From the NCBI RefSeq assembly GCF_900182595.1, contig NZ_FXTN01000002.1, positions 186,001-250,000 of the forward strand: a stretch of 64,000 nt of DNA, in the 5' to 3' direction. The notes below the pieces were generated by a model. The model worked only from the letters and a program-made list of their open reading frames with translations, was not told the DNA's origin and did not search any database. Each line of letters begins with the position of its first letter. The first letter of the stretch is position 1. A program made the position numbers and the translations under genes. The DNA comes from Pedobacter westerhofensis. Lineage in GTDB: Bacteria; Bacteroidota; Bacteroidia; Sphingobacteriales; Sphingobacteriaceae. Shown piece after piece: positions 9,292 to 17,912 of this stretch.

Positions 9292-9328
9292 AAAATGCCC
9301 TGGTCTTAAGGTCAGGGCATCGTTATTA
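9292..9328. terminator. Hairpin terminator
   Basis: An eight-base perfect stem, ATGCCCTG (9295-9302) with CAGGGCAT (9313-9320), follows the response regulator and abuts the end of the minus-strand gene at 9326. The T-rich tail is weak on the plus side, so efficiency is uncertain. Confidence 0.6.
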
Positions 9329-9517
9329 TAAGAGCTTTTTCCCGGAATAAAAGTACCGAAATCCGGTATCCTGTACCAGCTTTTTCCGTTTTACCTCTGC
9401 GGGTTTCTCTTTGTTACGAACTTCAGCATCATTGACTTCTGTTCCAGTCCAATGGATACGCATTTTACTGCGCAGTGTCTGTTGTTCCTTCAGCTTCATC
9501 TGATCATCTGTTGTCAT
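9326..9517 (-). CDS. Small basic hypothetical protein
   Basis: A 63-residue highly charged protein (many Lys, Glu, Arg) with no membrane segment and no recognised domain. The N-terminal half looks like a charged helix (DDQMKLKEQQTLRSKM), and the C-terminus ends in DTGFRYFYSGKKLL. It is preceded by an AT-rich segment that could hold a promoter. Small charged genes of this kind often sit among stress genes in Sphingobacteriaceae, but no function is assigned. Confidence 0.45.
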   Translation of the reverse strand: MTTDDQMKLKEQQTLRSKMRIHWTGTEVNDAEVRNKEKPAEVKRKKLVQDTGFRYFYSGKKLL

Positions 9518-9545
9518 AGCATATATATTTAAGGTTAATCAATAT

Positions 9546-9832
9546 TTAATACAATTCAGATCCAAAAAGATCTACAGTCTTGTCTCCTTCAATAGCGTTA
9601 CCAAGACTCAGCAGATCATCCTCATCTAATTCAATATTTGGCGTGCCAACAGCTTTCACAGGCCATGTTCTACACGCTGGATTACAATATCATAGGCTTG
9701 CTGTACGGCAGGTTGTCCTTTATCAAAGGGGTCTGCATGCAGGGTGCATCCAAAGGTATTTTCTTCCAGCTCTTCGGCAGTAACCAGCGTTAATATGTTA
9801 TTTCTCTCAAATTGTGTTCTGAATGTTCCCAT
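9546..9832 (-). pseudogene. Small conserved-looking protein interrupted by a one-base frameshift
   Basis: From ATG at 9832 the minus strand reads MGTFRTQFERNNILTLV and on to YDIVIQRVEHGL, then a stop at 9656. If one base is restored after GTAGAA (about 9667), the frame continues TWPVKAVGTPNIELDEDD, ending DKTVDLFGSELY at 9546-9548, a coherent acidic tail. The repaired protein has 95 residues. No family is recognised. An alternative upstream start at 9916 would add 28 residues of poor quality. As in the two neighbouring broken genes, the lesion is a single missing base. Confidence 0.55.
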
Positions 9833-10069
9833 GATTGTATTTATAAAATCTATTGACACATGATTAACAGTTAATAACAATGTCTGTTTGTTCCTGTGTA
9901 CGTGATTAAAAAACAATTAATACGGTATTTGTAAAAGTATTGATTCCCTGATTGGGTATCCGGATACAGTAGTAATGTTAAAAATCGATTAAATTATATT
10001 TATATATGTGATATGGCATGGTCATTGCAATCAAATTAGAAACATCAACCTATAATAAAACATTAAACT

Positions 10070-10525
10070 ATGTCAACTACAGAAAAATCAGTATCAGTAT
10101 TAAACGACCTTATTGAAATTAACAACGACCGTATCGCAGGATTTGAAAAAGCACTGGCTGATATCGACGATCAAAACATTGATCTGAAAGCTTTATTTCA
10201 GGAATATGCTTCTCAGAGCCGTAAAAACAGTCAGGAATTAACTGCATTGGTAGCAGGTTATGGTTCAGACATTGAAACAGGTACAAGTATTAGCGGTGGT
10301 TTACACCGTGCATGGATTGATGTGAAATCAATTTTTGGTGCCAGCGATCGCGAAGGTATTCTTAATGAGGCAGAACGTGGAGAGGATGCAATCAAAGCAG
10401 CTTACAAAGAAGCACTTACAGAAGGTAACTTATCTGCAGATGCAGTGCCAACAGTTACTGAGCAGGCAGAAGGAATTAAATCTGCTCATGATAAGATTAA
10501 AGCTTTGCGTGATTTAGCAAAATAA
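10070..10525 (+). CDS. PA2169-family four-helix-bundle protein (DUF2383)
   Basis: A 151-residue ferritin-like four-helix protein. It begins with the family's typical opening (VLNDLIEINNDRIAGFEKAL) and contains SRKNSQELTALVAGYG, SGGLHRAWIDVKS and DREGILNEAERGEDA. The family is widespread in stress-related loci; a metal-binding or oxidative-stress role has been proposed but no reaction is firmly known. It is a single-gene unit with its own hairpin terminator. Confidence 0.93.
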   Translation: MSTTEKSVSVLNDLIEINNDRIAGFEKALADIDDQNIDLKALFQEYASQSRKNSQELTALVAGYGSDIETGTSISGGLHRAWIDVKSIFGASDREGILNEAERGEDAIKAAYKEALTEGNLSADAVPTVTEQAEGIKSAHDKIKALRDLAK

Positions 10526-10550
10526 GCAAGCAAATTTGATTTATATACTC

Positions 10551-10582
10551 AGCCATCCCCAAAAAGGGATGGCTGTTTTTTT
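10551..10582 (+). terminator. Rho-independent terminator
   Basis: AGCCATCCC pairs with GGGATGGCT and is followed by a seven-base T run. It directly follows the PA2169-family gene and is a textbook intrinsic terminator. Confidence 0.88.
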
Positions 10583-10609
10583 ATCTGAAATGCGTGAATG
10601 TCATCAGTT

Positions 10610-10984
10610 TTACAAATTTTTACTTTCTGAACCTATAAGAGTCTTTTTTATCAGGGCCAGGAAATCTTCAATATCAAAAGGTTTTTGAATATATGCATCA
10701 GCAGAGCTTTTTTTAGATATATCTGCTAAATCTGGTCGGGTAGAGCTCATAATAACGGGTATGTGATTTGTGCCCTGGAAATATTTTATGGACTGACATA
10801 TAAATGAGCCTTCATTATTTAGCCCGTTATGTAGTAAAATCAAAGCAGGCTGGTGATGTATAACCTCCTGTAAATTAAATGGTTTTTTCGAAATCAATAC
10901 ACTATAACCCTCTTCTTCAAGTATCAGTGAGATGACGTCAATAATTGCAGGATCCTTATCAATTAAAAGGATGTTTCTTGACAT
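10610..10984 (-). CDS. Single-domain receiver protein lacking the phospho-acceptor Asp
   Basis: A 124-residue stand-alone CheY-like receiver. The acidic pocket (LLIDKDPAIID) and the conserved Lys (YIQKPF) are present. At the end of beta-3, where the phospho-acceptor Asp belongs, the protein reads PALILLHNGLNN, so the position is His (H52). The codon is CAT on the coding strand. The position normally held by Thr/Ser lies in PVIMSSTRP. The protein therefore cannot be phosphorylated in the canonical way and may act as a pseudo-receiver. It lies just downstream of the ECF sigma factor on the same strand (gap about 160 bases), so a link to that regulator is possible but unproven. Confidence 0.85.
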   Translation of the reverse strand: MSRNILLIDKDPAIIDVISLILEEEGYSVLISKKPFNLQEVIHHQPALILLHNGLNNEGSFICQSIKYFQGTNHIPVIMSSTRPDLADISKKSSADAYIQKPFDIEDFLALIKKTLIGSESKNL

Positions 10985-11142
10985 GCTTTGCTGTATTAGT
11001 AAATAGTAAGTATGCTAATATACTGCATATTTTGTGGTCCTCAAACAATACACATATTAGTGTTACTTAAAAGTGTGTTTCTGCGCATAATCAACGTTCA
11101 GGATCATCTGTGTCGCCATTAAAGCTGATCATGAGTTGTCCT

Positions 11143-11655
11143 TTAGCAATACATCCTGAGTTTGGATTTTAATATTTTTCGTGCCATATGAATGCGGGTC
11201 TTAACCGTTCCAATAGGAATGCAGAATTCCTCCGCTATCTCAAGATATTTGTACCCTTCAAAATATCTTAAAAACGGTAATGAATATTCTTCTGGCAACA
11301 TCATCAAAGCTTTATTAATATCCTCACTAATGAGCGTTTCAACGCCAGCATTGGTAGTGCTGCTCTTCAGCAGTTGATGCGGCTGGTAATCCTCGGTAAC
11401 CGTTACTACTTTGCTATGGTATTGGTTGCTCCGGTAGTTGTTAAAATAGGTATTTTTAAGGATGGTATATAGCCAGGCTTTAAGGTTTGTTCCCTCAGTA
11501 TATAAGTTCGCATATCTGATCGCTTTAACATAGGTGTCCTGCACCAGGTCATTTGCATCATCGGGGTTGTTAGTAAAGCCGATTGCAAAGTGATGAAGGT
11601 TCTTGCTGTATGTAATGATTCGATCGTCGAAGGGCATGTTTTCCATAATAATCAC
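11143..11655 (-). CDS. ECF-type RNA polymerase sigma factor
   Basis: A 170-residue sigma-70 family protein with region 2 (NDANDLVQDTYVKAIRY, a -10 recognition helix) and region 4 (EEYSLPFLRYFEGYKYLEIA followed by IPIGTVKTRIHMARK). Regions 1 and 3 are absent, which defines the extracytoplasmic-function group. It should direct core polymerase to a small stress regulon. No membrane anti-sigma factor is adjacent; the next gene on the strand is the pseudo-receiver. Confidence 0.93.
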   Translation of the reverse strand: MIIMENMPFDDRIITYSKNLHHFAIGFTNNPDDANDLVQDTYVKAIRYANLYTEGTNLKAWLYTILKNTYFNNYRSNQYHSKVVTVTEDYQPHQLLKSSTTNAGVETLISEDINKALMMLPEEYSLPFLRYFEGYKYLEIAEEFCIPIGTVKTRIHMARKILKSKLRMYC

Positions 11656-12184
11656 TTATAGGTTTAATTTTTACTTATACTAGTGAGTTATCAACGTACG
11701 TACCAATGCCAAACATTTTATTCATGCCAGTTTATAAAATTTGTTTTTTCATACTGGAGCAGTGATTTAAACAATAAGAATAAAGCACAAAATCTGGTTA
11801 CTGAGCCATTTTATGGCCTATTACATCTTTTTTTTGCGAACACAAGAATAGCGCACCTTAATAAATTGCCTCCGGATTTCTGCTGTAAAAAGCTACCATA
11901 TCTATACATTTTTCAATTATTAATGTATGCTTATCTGACAACACGAAATACGTTTTTACTAACGTAGTGTTACGCTATTTTTGCTGTTTAAATACTGATT
12001 AATATTCACGCGATTTTAACCTAAGACACATTATTATCCGGAATATAGGTCTGATTAGATTCTAAGGGTGTTTTTTTATTTGTGAGATATCTGTTATGAA
12101 GTACTTCAAACCAGATATCAGATTGTGGCATAAGGTTTGGCTCTGATAGCATCAAACCGAAACTTTGATGATCTGCTACAATAT
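11656..12184. other. Intergenic region with a 34-base imperfect palindrome
   Basis: No convincing gene is seen; the longest frame (11683-11967) has an implausible composition. At 12086-12119 lies GATATCTG ... CAGATATC enclosing GAAGTACTTC, symmetric at 30 of 34 positions. It is about 65 bases past the stop of the minus-strand kinase. No T tract follows it on that strand, so it looks more like a protein-binding site or cruciform than an intrinsic terminator. Confidence 0.5.
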
Positions 12185-13249
12185 CTATTTTGGAAGTTGA
12201 ATGTAAAATGTAGTGCCTTTGTTTTCTTCAGTTTCGAACCAGATTTTTCCGGCGTGCCATTCAACAATGCTTTTAATGATATACATGCCCAGTCCGGTTG
12301 AGTGTTCCCCGTTTAATCCGGTTCTTCCTGCGTCTGTAAATTTATCAAACAGCGTTGCCTGATATTTTGTAGGGATTCCTATACCATCGTCTGCAATGCT
12401 GATGATCACATGTGTATCTGTATCTGTTATTTCCAGGTGGATATTACCGCCATCCCGGGTAAATTTGAGTGCATTTGAGAGCAGGTTGTTGATCACCTGC
12501 ATAAACTTATCCTCGTCCAGATCGATGTATATACTGTTTTTGTTGGATGCCCAGGAAAAATTTGTTCTGAGCTCAAGTTGCATCGCCAGAATGTCTTCTG
12601 CTGCCAAACGGGTTTTTTCAACCAGTTCTACCCTGGTTTTCATTAAACGCAGATCGGCACTTTCGCGAAACTCGCGGTCTACAAAATCCCGGATCAGCCT
12701 GATGCTGCTCTTACTGATTTTGCTGATCAGGTCAACGTATTGATTTACATTTGGATTAGTATACGCTGCAGTTTCTTTGCTGAGCAAATCCGACAGATTT
12801 TGTATCGTAGCAATGGGGCCTGCAAGATCATGCGTTACCACAGTTAGAATGGTGTTTTTTTTGATATTGTGATTGTTAAGGTTTTCCATATTCTCCTTAT
12901 ATACACTGATATCCTCTGCTTGCCCTACAATCAGGTTTTCTCCCTCTTCAGTAATCCGGTATGCCTTAATCCTGAGCCATAGCTGCTCTTTTAAGGGTTT
13001 CATTCTGCATTCCAGGTTAATGGTTCCTTCGCCATGTATACAATCGCTGAGGCTGGAGAGCAGATAACTGCGATCGTCGGCATGTATGGTTTCCAGTATC
13101 TGCTCTTTGCTGATATCTATTGAACTGAGCCCCAATAACGCAAGACAGGCAGCATTCATATAGGTAAACTTCGACTCCTGCAGATTATAGATGAAAAAAA
13201 GATCATCTGAACGTTCTGCAAAACTTACAAAAGGATTGCTAGTGGTCAT
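12185..13249 (-). CDS. PAS-domain sensor histidine kinase
   Basis: A soluble kinase of 354 residues (ATG at 13249; a TTG two codons earlier is less likely). A PAS domain covers about 1-118 (FIYNLQESKFTYMNAACL and later IVGQAEDISVYKENMENL). The phospho-acceptor is H140 in TVVTHDLAGPIATIQ, and the HATPase_c domain follows (VINNLLSNALKF, DDGIGIP, GLGMYIIKSIVEWH). There is no membrane segment, so it senses a cytosolic signal. It lies 37 bases downstream of the NarL-type regulator on the same strand, its obvious partner. It is the intact paralogue of the split kinase at 5914-6971. Confidence 0.94.
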   Translation of the reverse strand: MTTSNPFVSFAERSDDLFFIYNLQESKFTYMNAACLALLGLSSIDISKEQILETIHADDRSYLLSSLSDCIHGEGTINLECRMKPLKEQLWLRIKAYRITEEGENLIVGQAEDISVYKENMENLNNHNIKKNTILTVVTHDLAGPIATIQNLSDLLSKETAAYTNPNVNQYVDLISKISKSSIRLIRDFVDREFRESADLRLMKTRVELVEKTRLAAEDILAMQLELRTNFSWASNKNSIYIDLDEDKFMQVINNLLSNALKFTRDGGNIHLEITDTDTHVIISIADDGIGIPTKYQATLFDKFTDAGRTGLNGEHSTGLGMYIIKSIVEWHAGKIWFETEENKGTTFYIQLPK

Positions 13250-13286
13250 ATACAAGATTTATTTAATTCTATTGATAGATCAGACA

Positions 13287-13940
13287 TTAGCTGATCAGCC
13301 CATGCGTTACAGCATATTTTATCAGTTCGGCTGAGTTACGGCATTGTACTTTGCCAATCAGTGAACGGCGGTGCCCTTCAATCGTTCTTTTGCTCAGGAA
13401 CAGCTTTTCTCCCATCTCACTATTGGTGAGGCCCTGTGCAATCAAGTCCAGCACCTCCAATTCCCTTGAATTAAATTCCAGATTACTCGGTTCGTTAACC
13501 TGAGTATTTACATTCTGTATTTGCCTGATAAACAGTTGATGTGAGAGGTTAGCACTAATGTATTTGCCTCCATTGTGAATATGGTTTATTGCAAATATTA
13601 ATTCTTCGGCACCGATATCCTTAGTTAAATAGCCTTCGGCACCATTGTTAAACGCTTCAGTGATAAATCTGTCATCTTCTATCATGGTAAGAAAAACTAC
13701 CCCGACAGCAGGAACATTAACGCTGATTTCTTTCAGGAGTTCCATCCCGGATATATCCGGCATATTCAGGTCGGTAAGAATAAGGTCTGGCAACTCATTG
13801 TTCTTTAAGATCTCCAGCACCTGTGCACCGGAACCCGCCTCAGCAATAACAGATATATTGGGGTCAGTTGCCAGTAAGAGCTTTATTCCGCAACGCACTA
13901 ATTTGTGGTCATCCGCAATAATAACTTTTATTCTATCCAT
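13287..13940 (-). CDS. NarL/FixJ-family response regulator
   Basis: ATG at 13940 gives MDRIKVIIADDHKLV, the normal start of a receiver; the frame extends upstream to 14063 but that part is junk. The receiver has phospho-acceptor Asp in DLILTDLNMPD, Thr in VVFLTM and Lys in YLTKDIG. The LuxR-type helix-turn-helix is at the end (NSRELEVLDLIAQGLTNSEM, LFLSKRTIEGHR). It is about 217 residues, the usual length. It is the first gene of a two-gene unit with the PAS kinase and closely resembles the regulator at 8626. Confidence 0.95.
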   Translation of the reverse strand: MDRIKVIIADDHKLVRCGIKLLLATDPNISVIAEAGSGAQVLEILKNNELPDLILTDLNMPDISGMELLKEISVNVPAVGVVFLTMIEDDRFITEAFNNGAEGYLTKDIGAEELIFAINHIHNGGKYISANLSHQLFIRQIQNVNTQVNEPSNLEFNSRELEVLDLIAQGLTNSEMGEKLFLSKRTIEGHRRSLIGKVQCRNSAELIKYAVTHGLIS

Positions 13941-14227
13941 TTTTTTTGAATAATTAGCTGTGGTTTGTACAGGCAATAATACTATGTTACAATGTACTAA
14001 TTTAACGTATTTACACGTATTATGTTTTAAATTATTGCTATTTATGCCTGCTGTTTTAATCAATTCCCTACCAGGTTATATGTGTTAAGGAACAATAATT
14101 TCTTAAAACCATTCCTGGTGACGTCTGTTTATAAAAAATTTAGTGGTATTCTTACTGATCCTGATCAGGAAGAAATCTTGCCCTAAAAAAAGATCCAGCA
14201 AATAGTTAGTACAATTATGCCTCTGCT

Positions 14228-14362
14228 ATGAAAATCTCGCTCTCAAAAATTATCTGGATACTTGCAGCAGTATTGCTGCTGATCCTAGCATGTTTGATCT
14301 ATCGCGCAGCCAAAGAAGAAGTATCAGCAAATAATAAAAATCATCTTGGGTACCCCTTTTAA
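14228..14362 (+). CDS. Small single-helix membrane peptide (hypothetical)
   Basis: A 44-codon frame starting with ATG encodes MKISLSKIIWILAAV, a strongly hydrophobic helix to about residue 25, then a basic and polar tail (YRAAKEEVSANNKNHLGYPF). The shape (positive N-terminus, one helix, short polar tail) is that of a small membrane protein. It is isolated in a 548-base gap, with no clear promoter. It may be real but cannot be confirmed here. Confidence 0.35.
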   Translation: MKISLSKIIWILAAVLLLILACLIYRAAKEEVSANNKNHLGYPF

Positions 14363-14488
14363 GGCCGCGCTATTTCTGCTTAACTAAATCTCTCACAGAG
14401 CAGGTGCAAATATCACCCGAAAAAAAATGATAAACATTTTTGTAGGTGGGGTGTTCAAACACATACCTATCTATAAAAAACATTATTT

Positions 14489-15646
14489 ATGAAAGCAGCA
14501 GTATTCCACAAACCTGGAGATATCAGCTATACCACCGTAGCTGATCCCAGGATCGAACTGGCAACAGACATTATTTTAAAAGTTACTTCTACCGCAATCT
14601 GCGGTTCCGATCTGCACATCTTAAGCGGTGCTGTCCCTCAAACCACTGATATGGTCATGGGACATGAATTTATGGGGATCGTGGAAGAGGTAGGTGCAGA
14701 GGTTAAAAACCTCAAAAAAGGCGATCGCGTAATCGTTCCGTTTCCTATCGCCTGCGGATCCTGTTTTTTCTGCAACCATGGCGCTTCGCCCAGCTGTGAA
14801 AACTCCAACTATAAGCATTATGGGCCTAATGGCGACATGATGGACCAGAAGGGTGCGGCATTGTTTGGCTACACTGACCTTTATGGCGGCTATTCAGGCG
14901 GACAGGCAGAATACGTGCGTGTTCCCTACGCTGACGTGAGCCCAAGGATCATTCCGGATAATATTACCGATGAGCAAGCCTTATTCCTGACCGATATTTT
15001 TCCTACAGGCTGGTCGGGCGTGGACTGGGCGCAACTGAAAGGTGGTGAAGTAGTAGCCATATTTGGTTCGGGGCCGGTAGGGCTGATGGCCCAAAAAGCA
15101 GCGTGGCTGCATGGTGCAAGCAGGGTTATAGCCATTGACCCGCTGGATTACCGTTTGGAAAAAGCCAAGGCAGTGAACAAGGTAGATACACTAAACCCGC
15201 ATAAAGTGGATGTTGTAGAAGCAATTCGCGAGATGACTGCCGGCAGGGGAGCTGATGTCTGTATTGATGCAGTTGGTTTTGAACCGGAGCGCAACCTGAT
15301 GGACAAATTAAAGGCAACCATTAACTTTGAAAAGGGGAGTATGAAAGTGCTTGAACTTTGCTTTGAAGCCGTTCGCCGCAGCGGTACGGTATCCATACTG
15401 GGTGTCTACGGAAGCCCTTATGATAATTTTCCATTGTACAGGATCTTTGATAAGGGACTAACCATCAAACAAGGACAAGCACCGGTGTTAAACCATATTG
15501 ATACACTCATCCAACTGGTAAAGGAGGAAAAAGTGGTGCTTGATGATATCATTACACATACCTTACCGCTTAGTGAAGTGGCCCACGGCTATAAGATCTT
15601 TGACGAAAAGAAAGAAGACTGCGTAAAAGTTGTCCTAAAACCTTAA
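14489..15646 (+). CDS. Zinc-dependent alcohol dehydrogenase (MDR superfamily)
   Basis: A 385-residue medium-chain dehydrogenase. Catalytic zinc ligands are C38 (TAICGSDLH) and H59-E60 (GHEFMG); structural zinc ligands are C89, C92, C95 and C103. The Rossmann loop is AIFGSGPVGLMAQKAA and the tail has GTVSILGVYG. It shares this ligand layout with the enzyme at 3325, and both belong to the formaldehyde/threonine dehydrogenase-like group. An SDR follows 28 bases later on the same strand, probably in one operon, suggesting a shared alcohol or aldehyde substrate pathway. Confidence 0.94.
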   Translation: MKAAVFHKPGDISYTTVADPRIELATDIILKVTSTAICGSDLHILSGAVPQTTDMVMGHEFMGIVEEVGAEVKNLKKGDRVIVPFPIACGSCFFCNHGASPSCENSNYKHYGPNGDMMDQKGAALFGYTDLYGGYSGGQAEYVRVPYADVSPRIIPDNITDEQALFLTDIFPTGWSGVDWAQLKGGEVVAIFGSGPVGLMAQKAAWLHGASRVIAIDPLDYRLEKAKAVNKVDTLNPHKVDVVEAIREMTAGRGADVCIDAVGFEPERNLMDKLKATINFEKGSMKVLELCFEAVRRSGTVSILGVYGSPYDNFPLYRIFDKGLTIKQGQAPVLNHIDTLIQLVKEEKVVLDDIITHTLPLSEVAHGYKIFDEKKEDCVKVVLKP

Positions 15647-15674
15647 CCGATTAAACAACCTTAATTGATCTGCT

Positions 15675-16469
15675 ATGGAAAACACAAATAAATACGCCTT
15701 AATCACTGGTGCAACCAGTGGGATAGGTTACGAACTTGCTAAACTTTTTGCCAATGACGGCTACAATCTGGTGATTGTAGCCCGCGATCAGGCTGAACTT
15801 GATGCCAAATCAGCGGAGCTGGAACAGGCCGGGGCACATGTCATCACTTTTGCCAAAGATCTTTTTGATCCGGAACAGGCATTTGGCTTATATGCTGACC
15901 TTCAGTCGCAGGGTATCCGTATTGATGTTTTGGTTAACAACGCCGGGCAAGGTGTGTACGGGGAGTTTGAAGATACAGACATCGACCGTGAACTTGACAT
16001 CATTCACCTGAACATATCTTCTTTGGTTGTGCTAACCAAGCTCTTCCTAAAAGACATGATTGAAAATGATTCGGGCAAGATCCTAAACACGGCTTCTATT
16101 GCCAGCAAAACTCCAGGTCCGTGGCAGGCAGTTTACCACGGAACAAAAGCTTTTGTGCTTTCATTTACAGAGGCGATCAGAGAGGAGCTGCGCGATACAA
16201 AAATAACGGTTACCGCCTTAATGCCGGGAGCTACAGATACCGATTTCTTCAGCAAAGCTGATATGTTAGACAGTAAAGCAGTGCAGGACAAAGATGCTCT
16301 TTCTGATCCGGCGGATGTGGCCAGAGATGGTTACGACGCCCTGATGGCTGGCAAAGATAAGGTCATCTCTGGCTTTAAGAATAAAGTACAGGTCAGCATG
16401 GGAAACCTTACACCAGACAGTCTTGTTGCCCATCAGGTGTATGAGCAGCAAAAACCAAACGATCAATAA
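15675..16469 (+). CDS. SDR-family oxidoreductase
   Basis: A 264-residue classical short-chain dehydrogenase. The cofactor motif is TGATSGIGYELAK, with VNNAG at 88-91 and the catalytic S141, Y154 and K158 (YHGTK). The basic residue after beta-2 (IVARDQ) suggests NADP(H) use. The C-terminal helix after PGATDTDFF resembles the DltE-like subgroup. It is co-transcribed with the zinc dehydrogenase upstream and ended by a strong hairpin. Confidence 0.94.
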   Translation: MENTNKYALITGATSGIGYELAKLFANDGYNLVIVARDQAELDAKSAELEQAGAHVITFAKDLFDPEQAFGLYADLQSQGIRIDVLVNNAGQGVYGEFEDTDIDRELDIIHLNISSLVVLTKLFLKDMIENDSGKILNTASIASKTPGPWQAVYHGTKAFVLSFTEAIREELRDTKITVTALMPGATDTDFFSKADMLDSKAVQDKDALSDPADVARDGYDALMAGKDKVISGFKNKVQVSMGNLTPDSLVAHQVYEQQKPNDQ

Positions 16470-16479
16470 TAATAATAAT

Positions 16480-16505
16480 AAGGCCTTTGAATTTTCAAAG
16501 GCCTT
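16480..16505. terminator. Perfect-stem hairpin terminator
   Basis: AAGGCCTTTGAA is followed by TT and its exact complement, a 12-base perfect stem just after an (AAT)n tract. It follows the SDR stop within 11 bases. There is no long T run, so termination strength is uncertain. Confidence 0.65.
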
Positions 16506-16549
16506 AATCATATCAAAATCTATAGCATATTGTTCAATAGGAAAACAAG

Positions 16550-17266
16550 ATGATTGTTAATTATACAGAATCGGGATGGCAAATCATTACGCAGCGCTCA
16601 CATGGTTTGCTTGCTGCGCAGATTTGCGCGCACTGGAGAAAAGACAGGCAGCCGGAACGGTGGGTAGAAACGCTGATTGCAACTGCCGAGCACGACGATG
16701 TGTATAATGAGTGGCAGAATACAGATTTATTGAATGAGGCCGGAGGGCCAGTGAATTTCAAGCAAACTGGTTTTAAGCTGGAGTATGGCGAGCGGCTGAT
16801 TGATATGGCTGAGACAAAAAGTGCCTATATCGCATTGCTGATTTCCCGGCATATCCAGTTTATACATGGTGAGGATTTAACGGCAAAGACGTTTATTAGT
16901 AGCCTGAAAAAAAAGGAGAAAAACTGGCTGCTGGTGGCGGGAGTGAAAACGCAGGAGGTTGACCGTGCGTACGAACTGGTGGAGTTTTGTGATGCGTTTT
17001 CCCTGCTGATCTGCCAGGGACTAGTGCAACCTGAGGGCCGAAAAATAGAAATCAGCAAAGGGCCGGACGGCCGGGCGTATGAAATGCGTGCTTCTGGTGA
17101 CGACCTGATTGTTGAGCCCTGGCCTTATGACGTCGATTCAGTTGTCCTGAGCTGGGAATCAAGAACGCTATCCCAGCTGAGTTTTAAAAGCGTGGAGCTC
17201 TTTAAAAAAGCCGTTATTGACGCAAATCCGGTGACACATCAGCTCAGGCTTTTAAAATGTCCTTAA
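16550..17266 (+). CDS. DUF3891 family protein
   Basis: A 238-residue soluble protein of the DUF3891 family, recognised from the N-terminal ITQRSHGLLAAQICAHW and IATAEHDDVYNEW segments, whose His and Asp residues look like an HD-type metal site. The middle has ISRHIQFIHG and the C-terminal part LVEFCDAFSLLICQG. The function of the family is unknown. It is a single-gene unit that converges with the DUF4385 gene. Confidence 0.88.
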   Translation: MIVNYTESGWQIITQRSHGLLAAQICAHWRKDRQPERWVETLIATAEHDDVYNEWQNTDLLNEAGGPVNFKQTGFKLEYGERLIDMAETKSAYIALLISRHIQFIHGEDLTAKTFISSLKKKEKNWLLVAGVKTQEVDRAYELVEFCDAFSLLICQGLVQPEGRKIEISKGPDGRAYEMRASGDDLIVEPWPYDVDSVVLSWESRTLSQLSFKSVELFKKAVIDANPVTHQLRLLKCP

Positions 17267-17293
17267 TGATTAAGTTCATTGCTTCAAGCATTG

Positions 17294-17782
17294 TTATCCC
17301 AGGCGGCTTTTCCATGCTGCTTTCATTTCAGCATACGCAGGATCGGCTTCTGCGTCTTTCCATTTTTGATAAAAGATAGCTGCTGATTCTGCTTTTTGCT
17401 CTTCACCTGTGCCCCTTTCCAGTTCTGCGTATCCATTATCTTTGTCATATTTCTTGCCTCCTTTGTAATTGGCATATCGCCTGGCGCGTGTATATCCCAT
17501 TTGCAAAAACTTCCTGGCCATATCAGCGCCTACAAAATCGCCGGCTTTTATGTACAGTTCAAACAGTTCAAAAATTTCTTTACTGCTTTTCAAAGCAATC
17601 TCCGGGGTTTTAAAACGCCAGTGGCTGCCGATGTCGGTTTTATATGGCTCACAAATGAGAACGCCCTGTTCGCCTTTTCCTACGCGGTAGGCTTCGGGGG
17701 TTTTATTATAGTCAATCCCCGCTTTCCAGGGGTATTGATTGATATCAAAATCGAGATAAGATGGTTTTCTCTGTTTGGTCAT
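17294..17782 (-). CDS. DUF4385 family protein
   Basis: ATG at 17782 gives MTKQRKPSYLDFDINQYPW; a TTG four codons upstream also opens the frame. About 162 residues with the DUF4385 hallmarks: PWKAGIDYNKTPEAYRVGKG, EQGVLICEPYKTDIGSHWRF and MARKFLQMGYTRARRYANY. The family occurs in bacteria and some phages; its role is unknown. It converges with the DUF3891 gene. Confidence 0.88.
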   Translation of the reverse strand: MTKQRKPSYLDFDINQYPWKAGIDYNKTPEAYRVGKGEQGVLICEPYKTDIGSHWRFKTPEIALKSSKEIFELFELYIKAGDFVGADMARKFLQMGYTRARRYANYKGGKKYDKDNGYAELERGTGEEQKAESAAIFYQKWKDAEADPAYAEMKAAWKSRLG

Positions 17783-17912
17783 GCCAGAGATCAACAGTTA
17801 TTTGTGCGCTAAAGTTTTTGTTAGAGTATGCCAGTTTTTTACCTCAGCAATTTAGAAACCCTTGTGTCTTGATTTCTTCAAACCAAATTCGATTTTAAAG
17901 GTTATAACAATC

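Noticed and set aside
11683..11967. A 94-residue frame downstream of nothing recognisable
   Set aside because: Composition rich in Phe, Tyr and Leu runs typical of translated AT-rich spacer, with no ribosome site and no domain.
16471..16480. AAT triplet tract after the SDR gene
   Set aside because: Only a few units, best read as the AT-rich flank of the hairpin terminator and not as a functional repeat.
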